A stretch of DNA of 64,000 bases, taken from Micrococcus sp. 2A (GTDB taxonomy: Bacteria; Actinomycetota; Actinomycetes; Actinomycetales; Micrococcaceae). Positions 1-9,459 of the stretch are shown here, piece by piece. The DNA lies in NCBI RefSeq assembly GCF_039519235.1, contig NZ_CP154351.1, positions 620,001-684,000 of the forward strand. Reading direction: 5' to 3'. How positions within the stretch are numbered: position 1 is the stretch's first letter; each line of letters begins with the position of its first letter. The notes under the pieces were generated by a model. The model had not been told where the DNA came from and did not search any database. It worked only from the letters and a program-made list of their open reading frames with translations. The translations under genes and the position numbers were made by a program.

Positions 1-2
1 TG

Positions 3-476
3 GACCGGATGGACCGCGAGGCCGTCGTCGTGAACGTGCGCCGGGGTGACTACTACTCCGATCCGGTGCACCGGGCCAACTACGGGTTCGACATCCCCGG
101 CTACGTCCGCGCCGCCGTCTCCCGCGTTCCCGAGGCAGACCTCGAGCGGATCGTCCTGGTCTCGGACGACGTCGAATGGTGTCGCCGGAACCTCGGCTTC
201 CTGGCCGACCACGCCTCCGTGCACACCATCCCCGGGGCGCACGACATGTTCGACGACCTGGCGCAGATCGCCGGGGGTCGTCACCTGATCCTGGCGAACT
301 CCACGTTCTCCTACTGGGGCGGCTACATCTCGAGCGCGCTGCCGCCGCAGGTGCGCGCCCGGTCGGTCCAGGCTCCGCTGCACTTCACCCGACTCTACGC
401 CCGCGGTGAATCGCCCCTGCTGCTGCCTCAGTGGCGGGCGATCCCGGACGACGAGTTCGACCCCGCCGATGACTGA
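3..476 (+). CDS. Alpha-1,2-fucosyltransferase-like glycosyltransferase (GT11), 5' truncated by window edge
   Basis: The reading frame is open from the first bases of the window, so only the C-terminal part (about 157 residues) is visible. It contains NVRRGDYY, matching the HxRRGDY nucleotide-sugar motif of family 11 glycosyltransferases, and NSTFSYWGGYIS, matching the family's downstream serine/tryptophan block. Family members transfer a deoxyhexose, usually L-fucose from GDP-fucose, to a glycan. The nearby dTDP-rhamnose genes and second glycosyltransferase suggest a role in building a surface polysaccharide. The actual donor and acceptor cannot be read from this fragment. It is convergent with the following gene, only 34 bases away. 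Confidence 0.8.
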   Translation, partial: DRMDREAVVVNVRRGDYYSDPVHRANYGFDIPGYVRAAVSRVPEADLERIVLVSDDVEWCRRNLGFLADHASVHTIPGAHDMFDDLAQIAGGRHLILANSTFSYWGGYISSALPPQVRARSVQAPLHFTRLYARGESPLLLPQWRAIPDDEFDPADD

Positions 477-478
477 CC

Positions 479-496
479 CCCAGTAAGCGGACTGGG
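479..496. terminator. Weak hairpin between convergent glycosyltransferase genes
   Basis: CCCAGT pairs with ACTGGG around a six-base loop, just after the stop at 476. The stem is short and has no T-tract, so it is a weak candidate for the only terminator in this 34-base gap. Confidence 0.3.
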
Positions 497-510
497 CGCT
501 GCTGGCAGTC

Positions 511-2415
511 TCAATGCCGACCGAGAAGACCGCGAGCCTCGTTGATGACGAGATGCGCCATAGCGTGCGCAGGGGTTCGCGCTCCACGTGCGGATGACCA
601 CAGTTCACTCCGCACCTCTGAGACCGGCATGCCGACACGCCGGGCCCGCTTCGACAATTCCCACCGGGCCCGCCGTGAATGCTGGCGGGCCGTCAATGAT
701 GGGCCCTCTTCCGCGTTCTTGAGGGCGCGGATCATTGAGCGGATAAAGCGTGGGCTGTTATGCGCGAATCCGACGGCCCCCAGTGACGTGTCCAGTCGTC
801 TCACCGAGACGAGCGATTCCTCGGTGTAGACGAACCGATGCCGGGCAGCCAGGCGAGTCAGAAGTTCGAAGTCCTCGTAGAACAGGTCCTCGGCATAGCC
901 GCCCTCCCGCTGCAGGACGTCGGAGCGGAGGAAGAGCGAGGCCGCGGGGATCCAATTCCCTTTGACGAGACACGCGAGCGTGTCTGCGGAGCGAGCCGGC
1001 TCCTCTGGCCAGGGGAACTCAGCCCGGGAGGAACAGTGGAGCAGTTCCGAGGAAGGACCGATCACGCGAGCGTCGCTGTAGGCGAGGACCACGTCCTCTG
1101 AAGAAGAGCTGAGCAGGGCTGCTTGGGCCTCGATCCGGTGGGGTTCCATAGTATCGTCACCGGCGATGTAGGTCACGAATTCCGTGTCCACCTGGGCAAG
1201 GAGCCTATTGAGGGTCCTGTTGAGTCCGACGTTCTCGCCGTTCGGTTGGAATTCGAACGTAGGCGGGGCGGACGCAACCCACTTCTCGATGACGGCTCTC
1301 GTGTCATCCCCGGGCGAGGCGTCATCGGCGATGAGTACGCGTGTGGGCGGCACTGTCTGCGCAGCGATACTCTCCAAGGTTTCGATGACGTAGGGGGCGT
1401 GGTTGTAGGCGACCACGAGAACGGTCGTCCCCGGGCGGCGGTGGGACCACGCCGCACTGTCGTCGTTCAGGCCGTGCCCCACCTTGGAGTGCAGGGGTCG
1501 ACGCAGCACCAGACGCTCGGCCCAGCCCACGGTGAGCCCCCAGGCCGTCGCTACGCGATCGACCCCCCCCGCCCAGTCCCGGGACTTAGCCCCTACGGCC
1601 ATACGCGCAAGTGCCCCGCTGGCCCGGGCCAACTCCGTTAAGGGTGAGCGTCTAAGTTCAGGTGCGGCGTCCCACGCGTCGCGGGCGGCAGCGACGTCGG
1701 CCAGGGATCTGCCGGCGTTCCGCCGTACGCGCATTCGGTCCCGCGTGGCAGAGGGGCGCGCGTAGATGATGGACATCGCCCCCGCGTCCACGATGGGGAT
1801 CCCCGCCTGCTCCAATCGGTAGGCGAGGTCGTTGTCCTCCCCGCCCCGGACGAGGGAAGAGTCGAACCCTCCGATTGACATCAGGACCTCCCGGCGCGCC
1901 GCGAAGTTGCCCCCCATCAGGGCGGGGCCGATGGAGCCGCGTCTGGCGGGCCGCGGCGGCGCCGGCATAGTCCGCTCCTCGAGGACGGCTCGTCGTTCGA
2001 CGGGGCCGAGGGCTTCCAGATCGCCGTGGTCCATGACGACGATGCCGCCGCTCACGACGGGGTGCTCCGCGAGGAGGTCCACCGCCTGTCGGCACCAGTC
2101 GGGATGGACGAGATCGTCGTCGTCACAGAAGGCGAGCAAGTCAGCTCTCGCCGCGGCAATTCCTCGGTTCCGGGCATAGGCCGCCCCGCGGTGCTCGGTT
2201 GCCTCGATGATGCGGATCTGAACGTCATCGGGGAGCGGACTGACTCCCTGCACGACCTCGGCCAGTACAGGATTGCCGCCGTTGTCACACAACAGGATCT
2301 CCCGCGGCGGGGCGGACCGCTGATGGGCCAGGGCATCGAGCTGCCATGTGAGCGGCTCACCGCTGCGGAAGCAAGGAATCACGATCGAGAGGATGGGCTG
2401 GGATGTGCGGGGCAT
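511..2415 (-). CDS. Two-domain family 2 glycosyltransferase
   Basis: This 634-residue protein has two GT-A type domains in tandem. The first begins ILSIVIPCFRSG and carries the acidic metal/sugar-nucleotide motif FCDDDD. The second starts near residue 325 with TVLVVAYNHAPYVIET and carries IAGDD. Both match family 2 glycosyltransferases, which add sugars one at a time to a lipid-linked or growing chain at the cytoplasmic membrane. No transmembrane segment is evident. The protein probably adds one or two residues of the polysaccharide whose dTDP-rhamnose is made by the divergent neighbours. Its DNA is visibly less GC-rich at third positions than the rml genes, which suggests more recent acquisition. 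Sugar specificity is unknown. Confidence 0.87.
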   Translation of the reverse strand: MPRTSQPILSIVIPCFRSGEPLTWQLDALAHQRSAPPREILLCDNGGNPVLAEVVQGVSPLPDDVQIRIIEATEHRGAAYARNRGIAAARADLLAFCDDDDLVHPDWCRQAVDLLAEHPVVSGGIVVMDHGDLEALGPVERRAVLEERTMPAPPRPARRGSIGPALMGGNFAARREVLMSIGGFDSSLVRGGEDNDLAYRLEQAGIPIVDAGAMSIIYARPSATRDRMRVRRNAGRSLADVAAARDAWDAAPELRRSPLTELARASGALARMAVGAKSRDWAGGVDRVATAWGLTVGWAERLVLRRPLHSKVGHGLNDDSAAWSHRRPGTTVLVVAYNHAPYVIETLESIAAQTVPPTRVLIADDASPGDDTRAVIEKWVASAPPTFEFQPNGENVGLNRTLNRLLAQVDTEFVTYIAGDDTMEPHRIEAQAALLSSSSEDVVLAYSDARVIGPSSELLHCSSRAEFPWPEEPARSADTLACLVKGNWIPAASLFLRSDVLQREGGYAEDLFYEDFELLTRLAARHRFVYTEESLVSVRRLDTSLGAVGFAHNSPRFIRSMIRALKNAEEGPSLTARQHSRRARWELSKRARRVGMPVSEVRSELWSSARGARTPAHAMAHLVINEARGLLGRH

Positions 2416-2456
2416 CGGACGGCTCCTGGACCGGGCGGGGGACGGCTCAAGTGTAG

Positions 2457-3473
<1,017 letters not shown>

Positions 3474-3486
3474 GGGGACACCGCTG

Positions 3487-4908
3487 ATGCGCATCACCGA
3501 GACCGCCATCCCCGGCCTGCTCATCCTCGACCTCGACGTCCACGGGGACAACCGCGGCTGGTTCAAGGAGAACTGGCAGCGCGAGAAGATCCGCGCCCTC
3601 GCCGCCGAGCACCCCCGCCTCGCCTCGCTCGCCCCGGTGCAGAACAACATCTCCTTCAACGACGCCGTCGGCACCACCCGCGGCATCCATGCGGAACCCT
3701 GGGACAAGTACGTGGCCGTCGCCCACGGTCGGATCTTCGGCGCCTGGGTGGACCTGCGCGAAGGGCCGTCCTTCGGTGCCGTCGCCACCGTGGAGCTCGG
3801 TCCGGAGAAGGCCGTCTTCGTGCCGCGTGGGGTGGGCAACTCCTACCAGACGCTCGAGCCGGACACGGCCTACACGTACCTGGTGAACGACCACTGGTCC
3901 GCCGACGCGCAGGGCCAGTACACGTTCCTCAACCTCGCGGACACGACCGCGGCGATCGCCTGGCCCATCCCGCTGGAGCAGGCCGAGCTCTCGGACAAGG
4001 ACCGCGCCCACCCGATGCTCGAGGACGTCACCCCCATGCCGCCCGCCCCGATCCTCGTGCTCGGCGCCGGCGGGCAGCTCGGCCGCGCCCTCGTGGCCCG
4101 CGCCGAGGCCGCGGGGATCCCGGTCGAGGCCCATGGCCGCGACACGTGGGACATGACCGACCCGGCCTCATGGCCGCGGGAGCACTTCCGCGGCCTGCGC
4201 GCCGTGGTCAACGCGTCCGCCATGACCGCGGTGGACGCCGCCGAGACGCCCGAGGGCCGGGCCCAGGCCTGGGCCGTCAACGCGACCGCCGTCGCCGAGC
4301 TCGCCCGCCGCTGCACCGAGGCCGGCGTCCCCCTGGCGCACGTCTCCACGGACTACGTGTTCGACGGCACCCTCCCCGTGGGGCAGGAGCACCCGGTGGA
4401 CCACCCGCCCGCGCCGCTGGGCGTCTACGGCCAGTCGAAGGCCGCCGGTGAGGCCGCGGTGCGCACCGTGCCGCGGCACTGGATCGTGCGCACCTCCTGG
4501 GTGATCGGGGAGGGGAAGAACTTCGTGTCCACGATGGCCTCGCTCGCCGAGCGCGGGATCGACCCGGCCGTCGTCGCCGACCAGCACGGCCGCCTCACCT
4601 TCGCCGACGACCTCGCCGACGCCCTGCTGCACCTGGTCACCACGGACGCGCCCACGGGCACGTTCCACATGACCAACAGCGGCGACGTGGTCACCTGGCA
4701 CGACGTCGCCCGGTGGGTCTTCGAGGACACCGGCCACGACGCCGCACGCGTCTCCGCCACGACCACCGCCGCGTACACCGCCGGCAAGGAGGGCGTGGCC
4801 CCGCGACCGACCAACAGCGCCCTCGACCTCGGCCCGCTGGCCGCCGTCGGCTACACGGCCCCGGACCAGCGTGAGCGCCTGCGCGAGCACCTGGCCGCAC
4901 GCGGCTGA
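3487..4908 (+). CDS. rmlC/rmlD: Fused dTDP-4-dehydrorhamnose 3,5-epimerase / dTDP-4-dehydrorhamnose reductase
   Basis: One 473-residue polypeptide carries the last two steps of dTDP-L-rhamnose synthesis. Residues 1 to about 185 are an RmlC-type cupin; RGIHAEPWDKYV contains the conserved His, with FVPRGVGNSY further on. From about residue 186 a second Rossmann fold begins (ILVLGAGGQLGRAL) with YVFDG and the YGQSK (YxxxK) catalytic motif of the NADPH-dependent reductase RmlD. I know similar fusions from other Actinobacteria, so I do not regard it as an assembly artefact. It follows rmlB by 13 bases and ends in a strong hairpin. rmlA is not in the window. Confidence 0.94.
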   Translation: MRITETAIPGLLILDLDVHGDNRGWFKENWQREKIRALAAEHPRLASLAPVQNNISFNDAVGTTRGIHAEPWDKYVAVAHGRIFGAWVDLREGPSFGAVATVELGPEKAVFVPRGVGNSYQTLEPDTAYTYLVNDHWSADAQGQYTFLNLADTTAAIAWPIPLEQAELSDKDRAHPMLEDVTPMPPAPILVLGAGGQLGRALVARAEAAGIPVEAHGRDTWDMTDPASWPREHFRGLRAVVNASAMTAVDAAETPEGRAQAWAVNATAVAELARRCTEAGVPLAHVSTDYVFDGTLPVGQEHPVDHPPAPLGVYGQSKAAGEAAVRTVPRHWIVRTSWVIGEGKNFVSTMASLAERGIDPAVVADQHGRLTFADDLADALLHLVTTDAPTGTFHMTNSGDVVTWHDVARWVFEDTGHDAARVSATTTAAYTAGKEGVAPRPTNSALDLGPLAAVGYTAPDQRERLREHLAARG

Positions 4909-4956
4909 GTCCACCCCGGCCGGAAACCCCGCAGCGCGGCGGACCGGATCACCTCG

Positions 4957-4997
4957 GCGAAGGGCCTCGCACCGATGCTCGGTGCGAGGCCCTTCGC
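4957..4997. terminator. Perfect 19-bp hairpin between rmlC/rmlD and the first BY-kinase gene
   Basis: Bases 4957-4975 are the exact reverse complement of 4979-4997, with a three-base loop. The hairpin lies between two convergent genes and is likely a bidirectional terminator without a T-tract. Confidence 0.85.
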
Positions 4998-5015
4998 GTC
5001 GGAGTGGGGGCGCTG

Positions 5016-6455
5016 TCAGCTGTTGCGGCGCCGGCCGGGGGTCTTCTCCGCGCGGCGGCTGAGATGCGCCTCCTTGGCGGCGCGCTTGGACTCCGCGCGG
5101 GAGGGGCGGGCGTCGTTGCCCTTCAGGTACGCGTCGTGCGACGTGTGGTAGTGGCCGTATCCGTAGCCATAGCCGTACCCGCCCCGCGTGGAGGAGGTCA
5201 CGCCGTTCAGCACGGTCCCGAGCACCGTGGCGTCCACGCCGGTGAGGAGCTCGGTGGCGGCCTCCAGGTGGTCCTTGCGGGTCTGGCCGGCGCGCACCAC
5301 GAGCACGGTGCCGTCCACGGCGGTGGACAGGAGCGCGGCGTCCGTGACGGGCAGCACGGGCGGGCTGTCCACCACCACGAAGTAGTCCTGGGAGGCCAGC
5401 TGGAGCAGGGCGCGCATGCGCTCGGAGCCGACGAGCTCGGAGGGGTTCGGGGGCGTCCGCCCGGCGGGCAGGAGGGTGAGGTTCTCGATGCCCGTGTCGG
5501 CCAGTGCCTCGTCCGCGGGAACCTGGCCGGCGAGCACCTCGGAGAGGCCGACGTCGCCCGGCACCTGGAAGAGGTCGTGCTGACGGGGGCGGCGCAGGTC
5601 GGCGTCGATCAGCAGCACGCGCTCACCGGCGAGGGCGAGGGCGCGGGCCAGGTTGGAGGCGACGGTGGACTTGCCCTCGGAGGGGTTGGCGCTGGTGAAG
5701 GCCACCACGCGGGGCGGGTGGTCCACCGAGACGAACTTGAGGTTGGTGCGCAGCTGGCGGATCGCCTCGCCGGCGCGGGGGTCGAGGTCCACGGCGGACT
5801 CGCCCTTCCTCGCCAGGGTGATGTTCTCGGGGATCGAGCCGATGACGCCGACGCCCGTGATCTCTCGCACGTCGTTCCGGGTGCGGACCTTGACGTCCAG
5901 CATGCGGCGCAGCAGCGCCCACAGCAGGCCGAGGACCAGGCCGGCCAGGGCACCCGTGAGGACGTTCTTCGAGGTGTCCGGGCTGATGGGGGTGCTGGGG
6001 ACCTTGGCGTCCGAGAGCGGGATGACCTCCACCGGGCTGTTCCGGTCCACCTCCGCGGCCACGTCCGCCGTCGCCTTGAGGGCGGAGTTGGCCAGGGTGG
6101 CCGCCATCTGAGGGTCGGTGGAGGTGGCCGTCACCTTGATGAGGTTGGAGTCCGGCACCATCGCGGCGGTGAGCGAGCCGCTCACGTCCTGCCCCGTCTC
6201 CTCCCGCACGCGGTCCAGCACGGCGGCGCTGTTGGTGAGCGCGAGGTAGGACGCGCCGCGGGACTCGCCCGGCATGCCGCCCGTGATCACGCTGTTCTCC
6301 GTGTTGCTGGGCGCCAGGAAGCCCGTGGACTCCGAGGCGTAGAGGCGCGGCTGCAGGGCCGAGTAGCCAAAGGCGAGCGCTGCCCCCAGCAGGGCGGTCA
6401 GCGCGAGGAGGAGCAGGTTCGCCCGCAGGAGGCGGAGGAAGTCGACGACCGTCAC
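5016..6455 (-). CDS. Polysaccharide co-polymerase / BY-type tyrosine autokinase, copy 1
   Basis: This 479-residue protein fuses a Wzz-type chain-length domain to a cytoplasmic bacterial tyrosine kinase. A membrane segment lies at about residues 14-34 and another near 165-185, flanking an extracytoplasmic domain. The kinase part has Walker A (NPSEGKSTV, near residue 260), Walker A' (LLIDADLRRPR) and Walker B (VVVDSPPVLP). The tail has a tyrosine cluster, GYGYGYGYGHYH, the usual autophosphorylation site. I chose the GTG at 6455 because VTVVDFLRLLRAN begins the first amphipathic/membrane stretch and GAGG sits at good spacing; the frame extends 22 residues further upstream without support. It is divergent from an O-antigen-ligase-like gene and has a close paralogue at 17,820. 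Confidence 0.92.
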   Translation of the reverse strand: MTVVDFLRLLRANLLLLALTALLGAALAFGYSALQPRLYASESTGFLAPSNTENSVITGGMPGESRGASYLALTNSAAVLDRVREETGQDVSGSLTAAMVPDSNLIKVTATSTDPQMAATLANSALKATADVAAEVDRNSPVEVIPLSDAKVPSTPISPDTSKNVLTGALAGLVLGLLWALLRRMLDVKVRTRNDVREITGVGVIGSIPENITLARKGESAVDLDPRAGEAIRQLRTNLKFVSVDHPPRVVAFTSANPSEGKSTVASNLARALALAGERVLLIDADLRRPRQHDLFQVPGDVGLSEVLAGQVPADEALADTGIENLTLLPAGRTPPNPSELVGSERMRALLQLASQDYFVVVDSPPVLPVTDAALLSTAVDGTVLVVRAGQTRKDHLEAATELLTGVDATVLGTVLNGVTSSTRGGYGYGYGYGHYHTSHDAYLKGNDARPSRAESKRAAKEAHLSRRAEKTPGRRRNS

Positions 6456-6511
6456 GGGTACCTCGTTCGGGGCATGGCAGTAGGCGGGGCGGGTGGTGCC
6501 CCAGTGCGCCC

Positions 6512-6517
6512 ACGGTA
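6512..6517 (-). promoter_or_regulatory. Likely -10 hexamer TACCGT for BY-kinase copy 1
   Basis: On the minus strand TACCGT lies about 57 bases before the GTG start. It is part of the 180-base gap shared with the divergent polymerase-like gene. GATACC, shifted by two bases, is an alternative. Confidence 0.4.
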
Positions 6518-6584
6518 TCAACAGAACGCGAGCGGCTCGGGCCGCGTGGCCGGTGCTCCTTCTGTGGCGTCCGACCGTGCCCAG

Positions 6585-6590
6585 TACGCT
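6585..6590 (+). promoter_or_regulatory. Likely -10 hexamer TACGCT for polymerase-like gene copy 1
   Basis: TACGCT lies 45 bases before the ATG at 6636. It would give a leader of roughly 40 bases containing the AAAGG ribosome-binding-like sequence. Confidence 0.5.
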
Positions 6591-6635
6591 GAGGGGCGTC
6601 AGCCCGCCGCCGTCAGAAAGAAAGGGTGCCGACGC

Positions 6636-7958
6636 ATGGTCGCGACCCCTCCGCCGTCAGCCGCCGTGACGAATCTCACCCTGACCAGCGGCGACGGATC
6701 CCGGGCGGCCGCGGGTGTCTCGCGGTCTGGCCGCCCGAGGCGCCTCCCGGGCCTGGCCCCGGCTCCGCAGGCGGCGTGGACGGCCTCGGCCTGGAACCCG
6801 CTGGTCTCCAGCGCGTCCCCCCGCCTCCTGGACGTGATGCTCGGAGCCGGCCTCATGATGGAGGCGGTGCCCGGATGGACCGTCGGAATCCCCTTCCCCG
6901 AGATGTGCGCCATCCTCCTGCTGGCGGTGGCGGCCTTCCGTCCGCCGCGGCGCGACCTCTCCCGGTTCGGGCTCGTAGCGGTGGCGGCGGCAGCGCTCCT
7001 CGTCTATCTCGTCGTCGTCACCCTCATGAACGACCTCGACCCGCTGCGGCGCGGCGTGCGCATCATGGTTCTCATGCTGTTCATCGTGGCCATCGCTGAG
7101 GAGCGCCTCGACGTACGGGGGCTGCTGCAGGGCATGGCCATGGGCGGGCTGATCAACGTGCCGCTCTTCTACGCCGGCCTCGTCTCCCGGGACTACGGCT
7201 CCTACCTGACGGGCTTCCTGGGGGACAAGAACGTCGCCGGGCTGTTCTATGCGCTCATCGGGCCGCTCCTCGTCTCAACCGTCCAGCGGACGTGGGTGAA
7301 GGCCGCGATCCTGGCCGCGGCGTTCGGGCTCACGTTCCTCACCGGCTCCCGGACGTCGCTCGCGGCGCTCGCGTGCGCCACCCTGTGGATCCTCCTGACG
7401 CCGTACCTCGGCCGGGTGATGCGGCTGGGCCTGCTGTGGGGCATGGCCCAGCTGGTGACCTTCGCCGAGGAGAACCTCGCCACCCTCTCCGTGTTCGGGG
7501 ACCGCACGGGAACGGACTGGTTCCGCGAGCAGATCCATGCTGCGGCGCAGGCGAAGACCGCCGCGGCCCCGTGGTACGGCTCAGGGCTCAGCACCGCCGT
7601 CGTCGACCTGGAGCAGGGGCAGTTCTTCTACCACAACTCCTACTGGGCGCTGATCACGGAGGGCGGCTGGGTCTTCCTCCTGACCGTGGTGGGGGCCTAT
7701 GTCCTGGTGTGCCTGCGCCCGTTCACACAGACACGTCGCACGCCGACGCGGGTGGCCCTGGAGGCTGCAGCGGTCGTCATCCTCGTGACCTCGCTCCAGC
7801 TCGGCGAGGTCTTCATCACGATCTACGGAGCTCTCGCCCTGGGGATGGGCCTGCTCCTGGCCGCCCACGAGGCGGAGACGGCGCAGACGGGGACATCGTC
7901 CCGCACCGCCCGCATCGTGGAGCAGGCGCGGCGGGACCGGCTGCGCGGCCTCGCGTGA
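6636..7958 (+). CDS. O-antigen ligase/polymerase-like membrane protein, copy 1
   Basis: This 440-residue, strongly hydrophobic protein has about ten predicted membrane segments and a large loop near FAEENLATLSVFGDRTGTDW. The topology and the periplasm-like loop with YHNSYW and a downstream EGG resemble the Wzy/WaaL (O-antigen ligase) superfamily, which joins polysaccharide units outside the membrane. A cytoplasmic N-terminal extension of about 70 residues precedes the first membrane segment. The ATG at 6636 follows AAAGG; earlier in-frame codons overlap the divergent kinase gene. Long blocks such as NVPLFYAG, GSYLTGFLGDKNVAGL and LTGSRTS recur in the copy at 19,417. The exact reaction is inferred. 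Confidence 0.82.
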   Translation: MVATPPPSAAVTNLTLTSGDGSRAAAGVSRSGRPRRLPGLAPAPQAAWTASAWNPLVSSASPRLLDVMLGAGLMMEAVPGWTVGIPFPEMCAILLLAVAAFRPPRRDLSRFGLVAVAAAALLVYLVVVTLMNDLDPLRRGVRIMVLMLFIVAIAEERLDVRGLLQGMAMGGLINVPLFYAGLVSRDYGSYLTGFLGDKNVAGLFYALIGPLLVSTVQRTWVKAAILAAAFGLTFLTGSRTSLAALACATLWILLTPYLGRVMRLGLLWGMAQLVTFAEENLATLSVFGDRTGTDWFREQIHAAAQAKTAAAPWYGSGLSTAVVDLEQGQFFYHNSYWALITEGGWVFLLTVVGAYVLVCLRPFTQTRRTPTRVALEAAAVVILVTSLQLGEVFITIYGALALGMGLLLAAHEAETAQTGTSSRTARIVEQARRDRLRGLA

Positions 7959-8041
7959 GCGCGTCTCCAGCTCGACCCCTCGGATCGCCCGCCGTCGACC
8001 GCCGTCGCCCGCTCCAGCCTCGGCTCTCCCACCGCCGGTGG

Positions 8042-8047
8042 TATCCT
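8042..8047 (+). promoter_or_regulatory. Likely -10 hexamer TATCCT for rplY-pth
   Basis: TATCCT lies in the 242-base gap before rplY and would give a leader of about 145 bases. I see nothing else recognisable in this gap. Confidence 0.45.
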
Positions 8048-8200
8048 GATCCGGTTGCCCAGGCGAGGGAGCGCTGCTCCGTGATCGACGAGGCCGCCGC
8101 GCTGTCCCGGTGAGCTCCGCTCCCGACGGCCCGGCACCCTTCCTGGCCACATCCGCGCCCCGCACCCGGGGTGGGGACAAGAACACCAGAGGAGGACACC

Positions 8201-8872
8201 ATGTCTGACAAGATCAAGATCAAGGTCACCCGCCGCACCGACTTCGGCAAGGGGGCCGCCCGCCAGGCCCGCCGCGCCGGCCAGATCCCCGCGGTCGTGT
8301 ACGGCCACGGCGCCGATCCCATCCACCTGCTGCTGCCGGCCCGCGAGACCACGCTGGCCGTCCGCAACCCCAACGCCCTGCTCACCGTGGTGAGCGAGGC
8401 CGGCGAGGAGCACATGGTGCTCCCCAAGGACATCCAGCGCCACGCCCTGAAGGACACCGTGGAGCACCTGGACCTCATCGAGGTCCGCCGCGGCGAGAAG
8501 GTCGTCGTGGACGTCACCGTGCACGTGGAGGGCGAGGTCGCCCAGGGCAACGAGTACGTGCTCGACTACCCCACCGTGCCGGTCGAGGCCGAGGCCACGC
8601 ACCTGCCCGAGTCCGTCTCGATCTCCGTCGAGGGCCGCGAGGCCGGCGAGCACGTGTACGCCACCGACGTGCAGGTCCCCGCCGGCTCCGTGCTGCAGCT
8701 CGACGACGAGATCGTCATCGCGACCGTCTCCGAGGTCGTCGAGCAGGACCTGGGCGACGAGTCCGTCCAGGAGGAGCAGGCCGCCGAGGGCGGGGAGTCG
8801 GCCGAGGGTGCCGAGGGCGAGTCCGAGGGCGGCGAGCCCGCCGAGGGCGACGCCGAGAAGTCCGAGGACTGA
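8201..8872 (+). CDS. rplY: 50S ribosomal protein L25 (long CTC form)
   Basis: L25 binds 5S rRNA in the large ribosomal subunit. The N-terminal half has the family core RTDFGKGAARQARRAGQIPAVVYG, cited here in part as GKGAARQARR and IPAVVYG. A C-terminal TL5/CTC domain follows (YVLDYPTVPVEAEATHLP), then an acidic tail rich in Glu and Gly from about residue 190. At 223 residues it matches the long actinobacterial form. The ATG at 8201 follows AGGAGG at ideal spacing. pth starts six bases after the stop, the usual rplY-pth arrangement. Confidence 0.97.
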   Translation: MSDKIKIKVTRRTDFGKGAARQARRAGQIPAVVYGHGADPIHLLLPARETTLAVRNPNALLTVVSEAGEEHMVLPKDIQRHALKDTVEHLDLIEVRRGEKVVVDVTVHVEGEVAQGNEYVLDYPTVPVEAEATHLPESVSISVEGREAGEHVYATDVQVPAGSVLQLDDEIVIATVSEVVEQDLGDESVQEEQAAEGGESAEGAEGESEGGEPAEGDAEKSED

Positions 8873-8878
8873 TCCGCC

Positions 8879-9451
8879 GTGACGGGCACGCACCTGATCA
8901 TGGGCCTCGGCAACCCCGGGCCCGAGTACGAGCGCACCCGTCACAACATCGGCCACATGGTGGCGGGTGAGCTCGCCTCCCGCATGGGAAGCGGGTTCAC
9001 CCGCCACAAGACCGGCGCCGCGGTGGCCACGGGCCGGCTCGGCATCGGTGGGCCCCGCGTGGTGCTCGCGATGTCCACCGGGTACATGAACACCTCCGGC
9101 GGCCCCACGTCCGCCCTCCTGAAGTTCTACGGCCTGGAGCCGGCGGACCTCGTGGTGGTGCACGACGAGCTGGACATCCCCTTCGACACGCTGCGCCTGA
9201 AGCGCGGCGGGGGAGAGGGCGGCCACAACGGCCTGAAGTCCATCACCAGGTCGATCGGCACGCCGGACTACTTTCGCGTCCGCGCCGGCATCGGCCGTCC
9301 GCCCGGCCGCATGGACGTGGCCGACTTCGTGCTGCGTCCCTTCACCTCCGAGGAGCAGAAGGCGCTGCCCTTCCACGTGGACCGCGCCGCGGACGCCGTC
9401 GAGAAGCTCCTGGCCGACGGGCTGGAGGCCGCCCAGCAGTCGTTCCACTGA
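8879..9451 (+). CDS. pth: Peptidyl-tRNA hydrolase
   Basis: Pth releases tRNA from prematurely dissociated peptidyl-tRNA. The 190-residue protein has the expected landmarks: MGLGNPGPEYERTRHN with the catalytic His and Asn, a GYMNTSG loop, VVHDELDIPF with the catalytic Asp, and GGGEGGHNGLKSI. The GTG at 8879 is chosen because the family start (LIMGLGNPG) follows within six residues and the gene lies six bases from the rplY stop, implying translational coupling. Its end is only eight bases from the convergent phosphatase gene, with no room for a separate terminator. Confidence 0.97.
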   Translation: MTGTHLIMGLGNPGPEYERTRHNIGHMVAGELASRMGSGFTRHKTGAAVATGRLGIGGPRVVLAMSTGYMNTSGGPTSALLKFYGLEPADLVVVHDELDIPFDTLRLKRGGGEGGHNGLKSITRSIGTPDYFRVRAGIGRPPGRMDVADFVLRPFTSEEQKALPFHVDRAADAVEKLLADGLEAAQQSFH

Positions 9452-9459
9452 GCCGGCGC

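Noticed and set aside
5004..6635. N-terminal extension of the polymerase-like gene to 984 residues
   Set aside because: It is fully antisense to the BY-kinase gene and shows no membrane or family pattern; the ATG at 6636 has a ribosome site.
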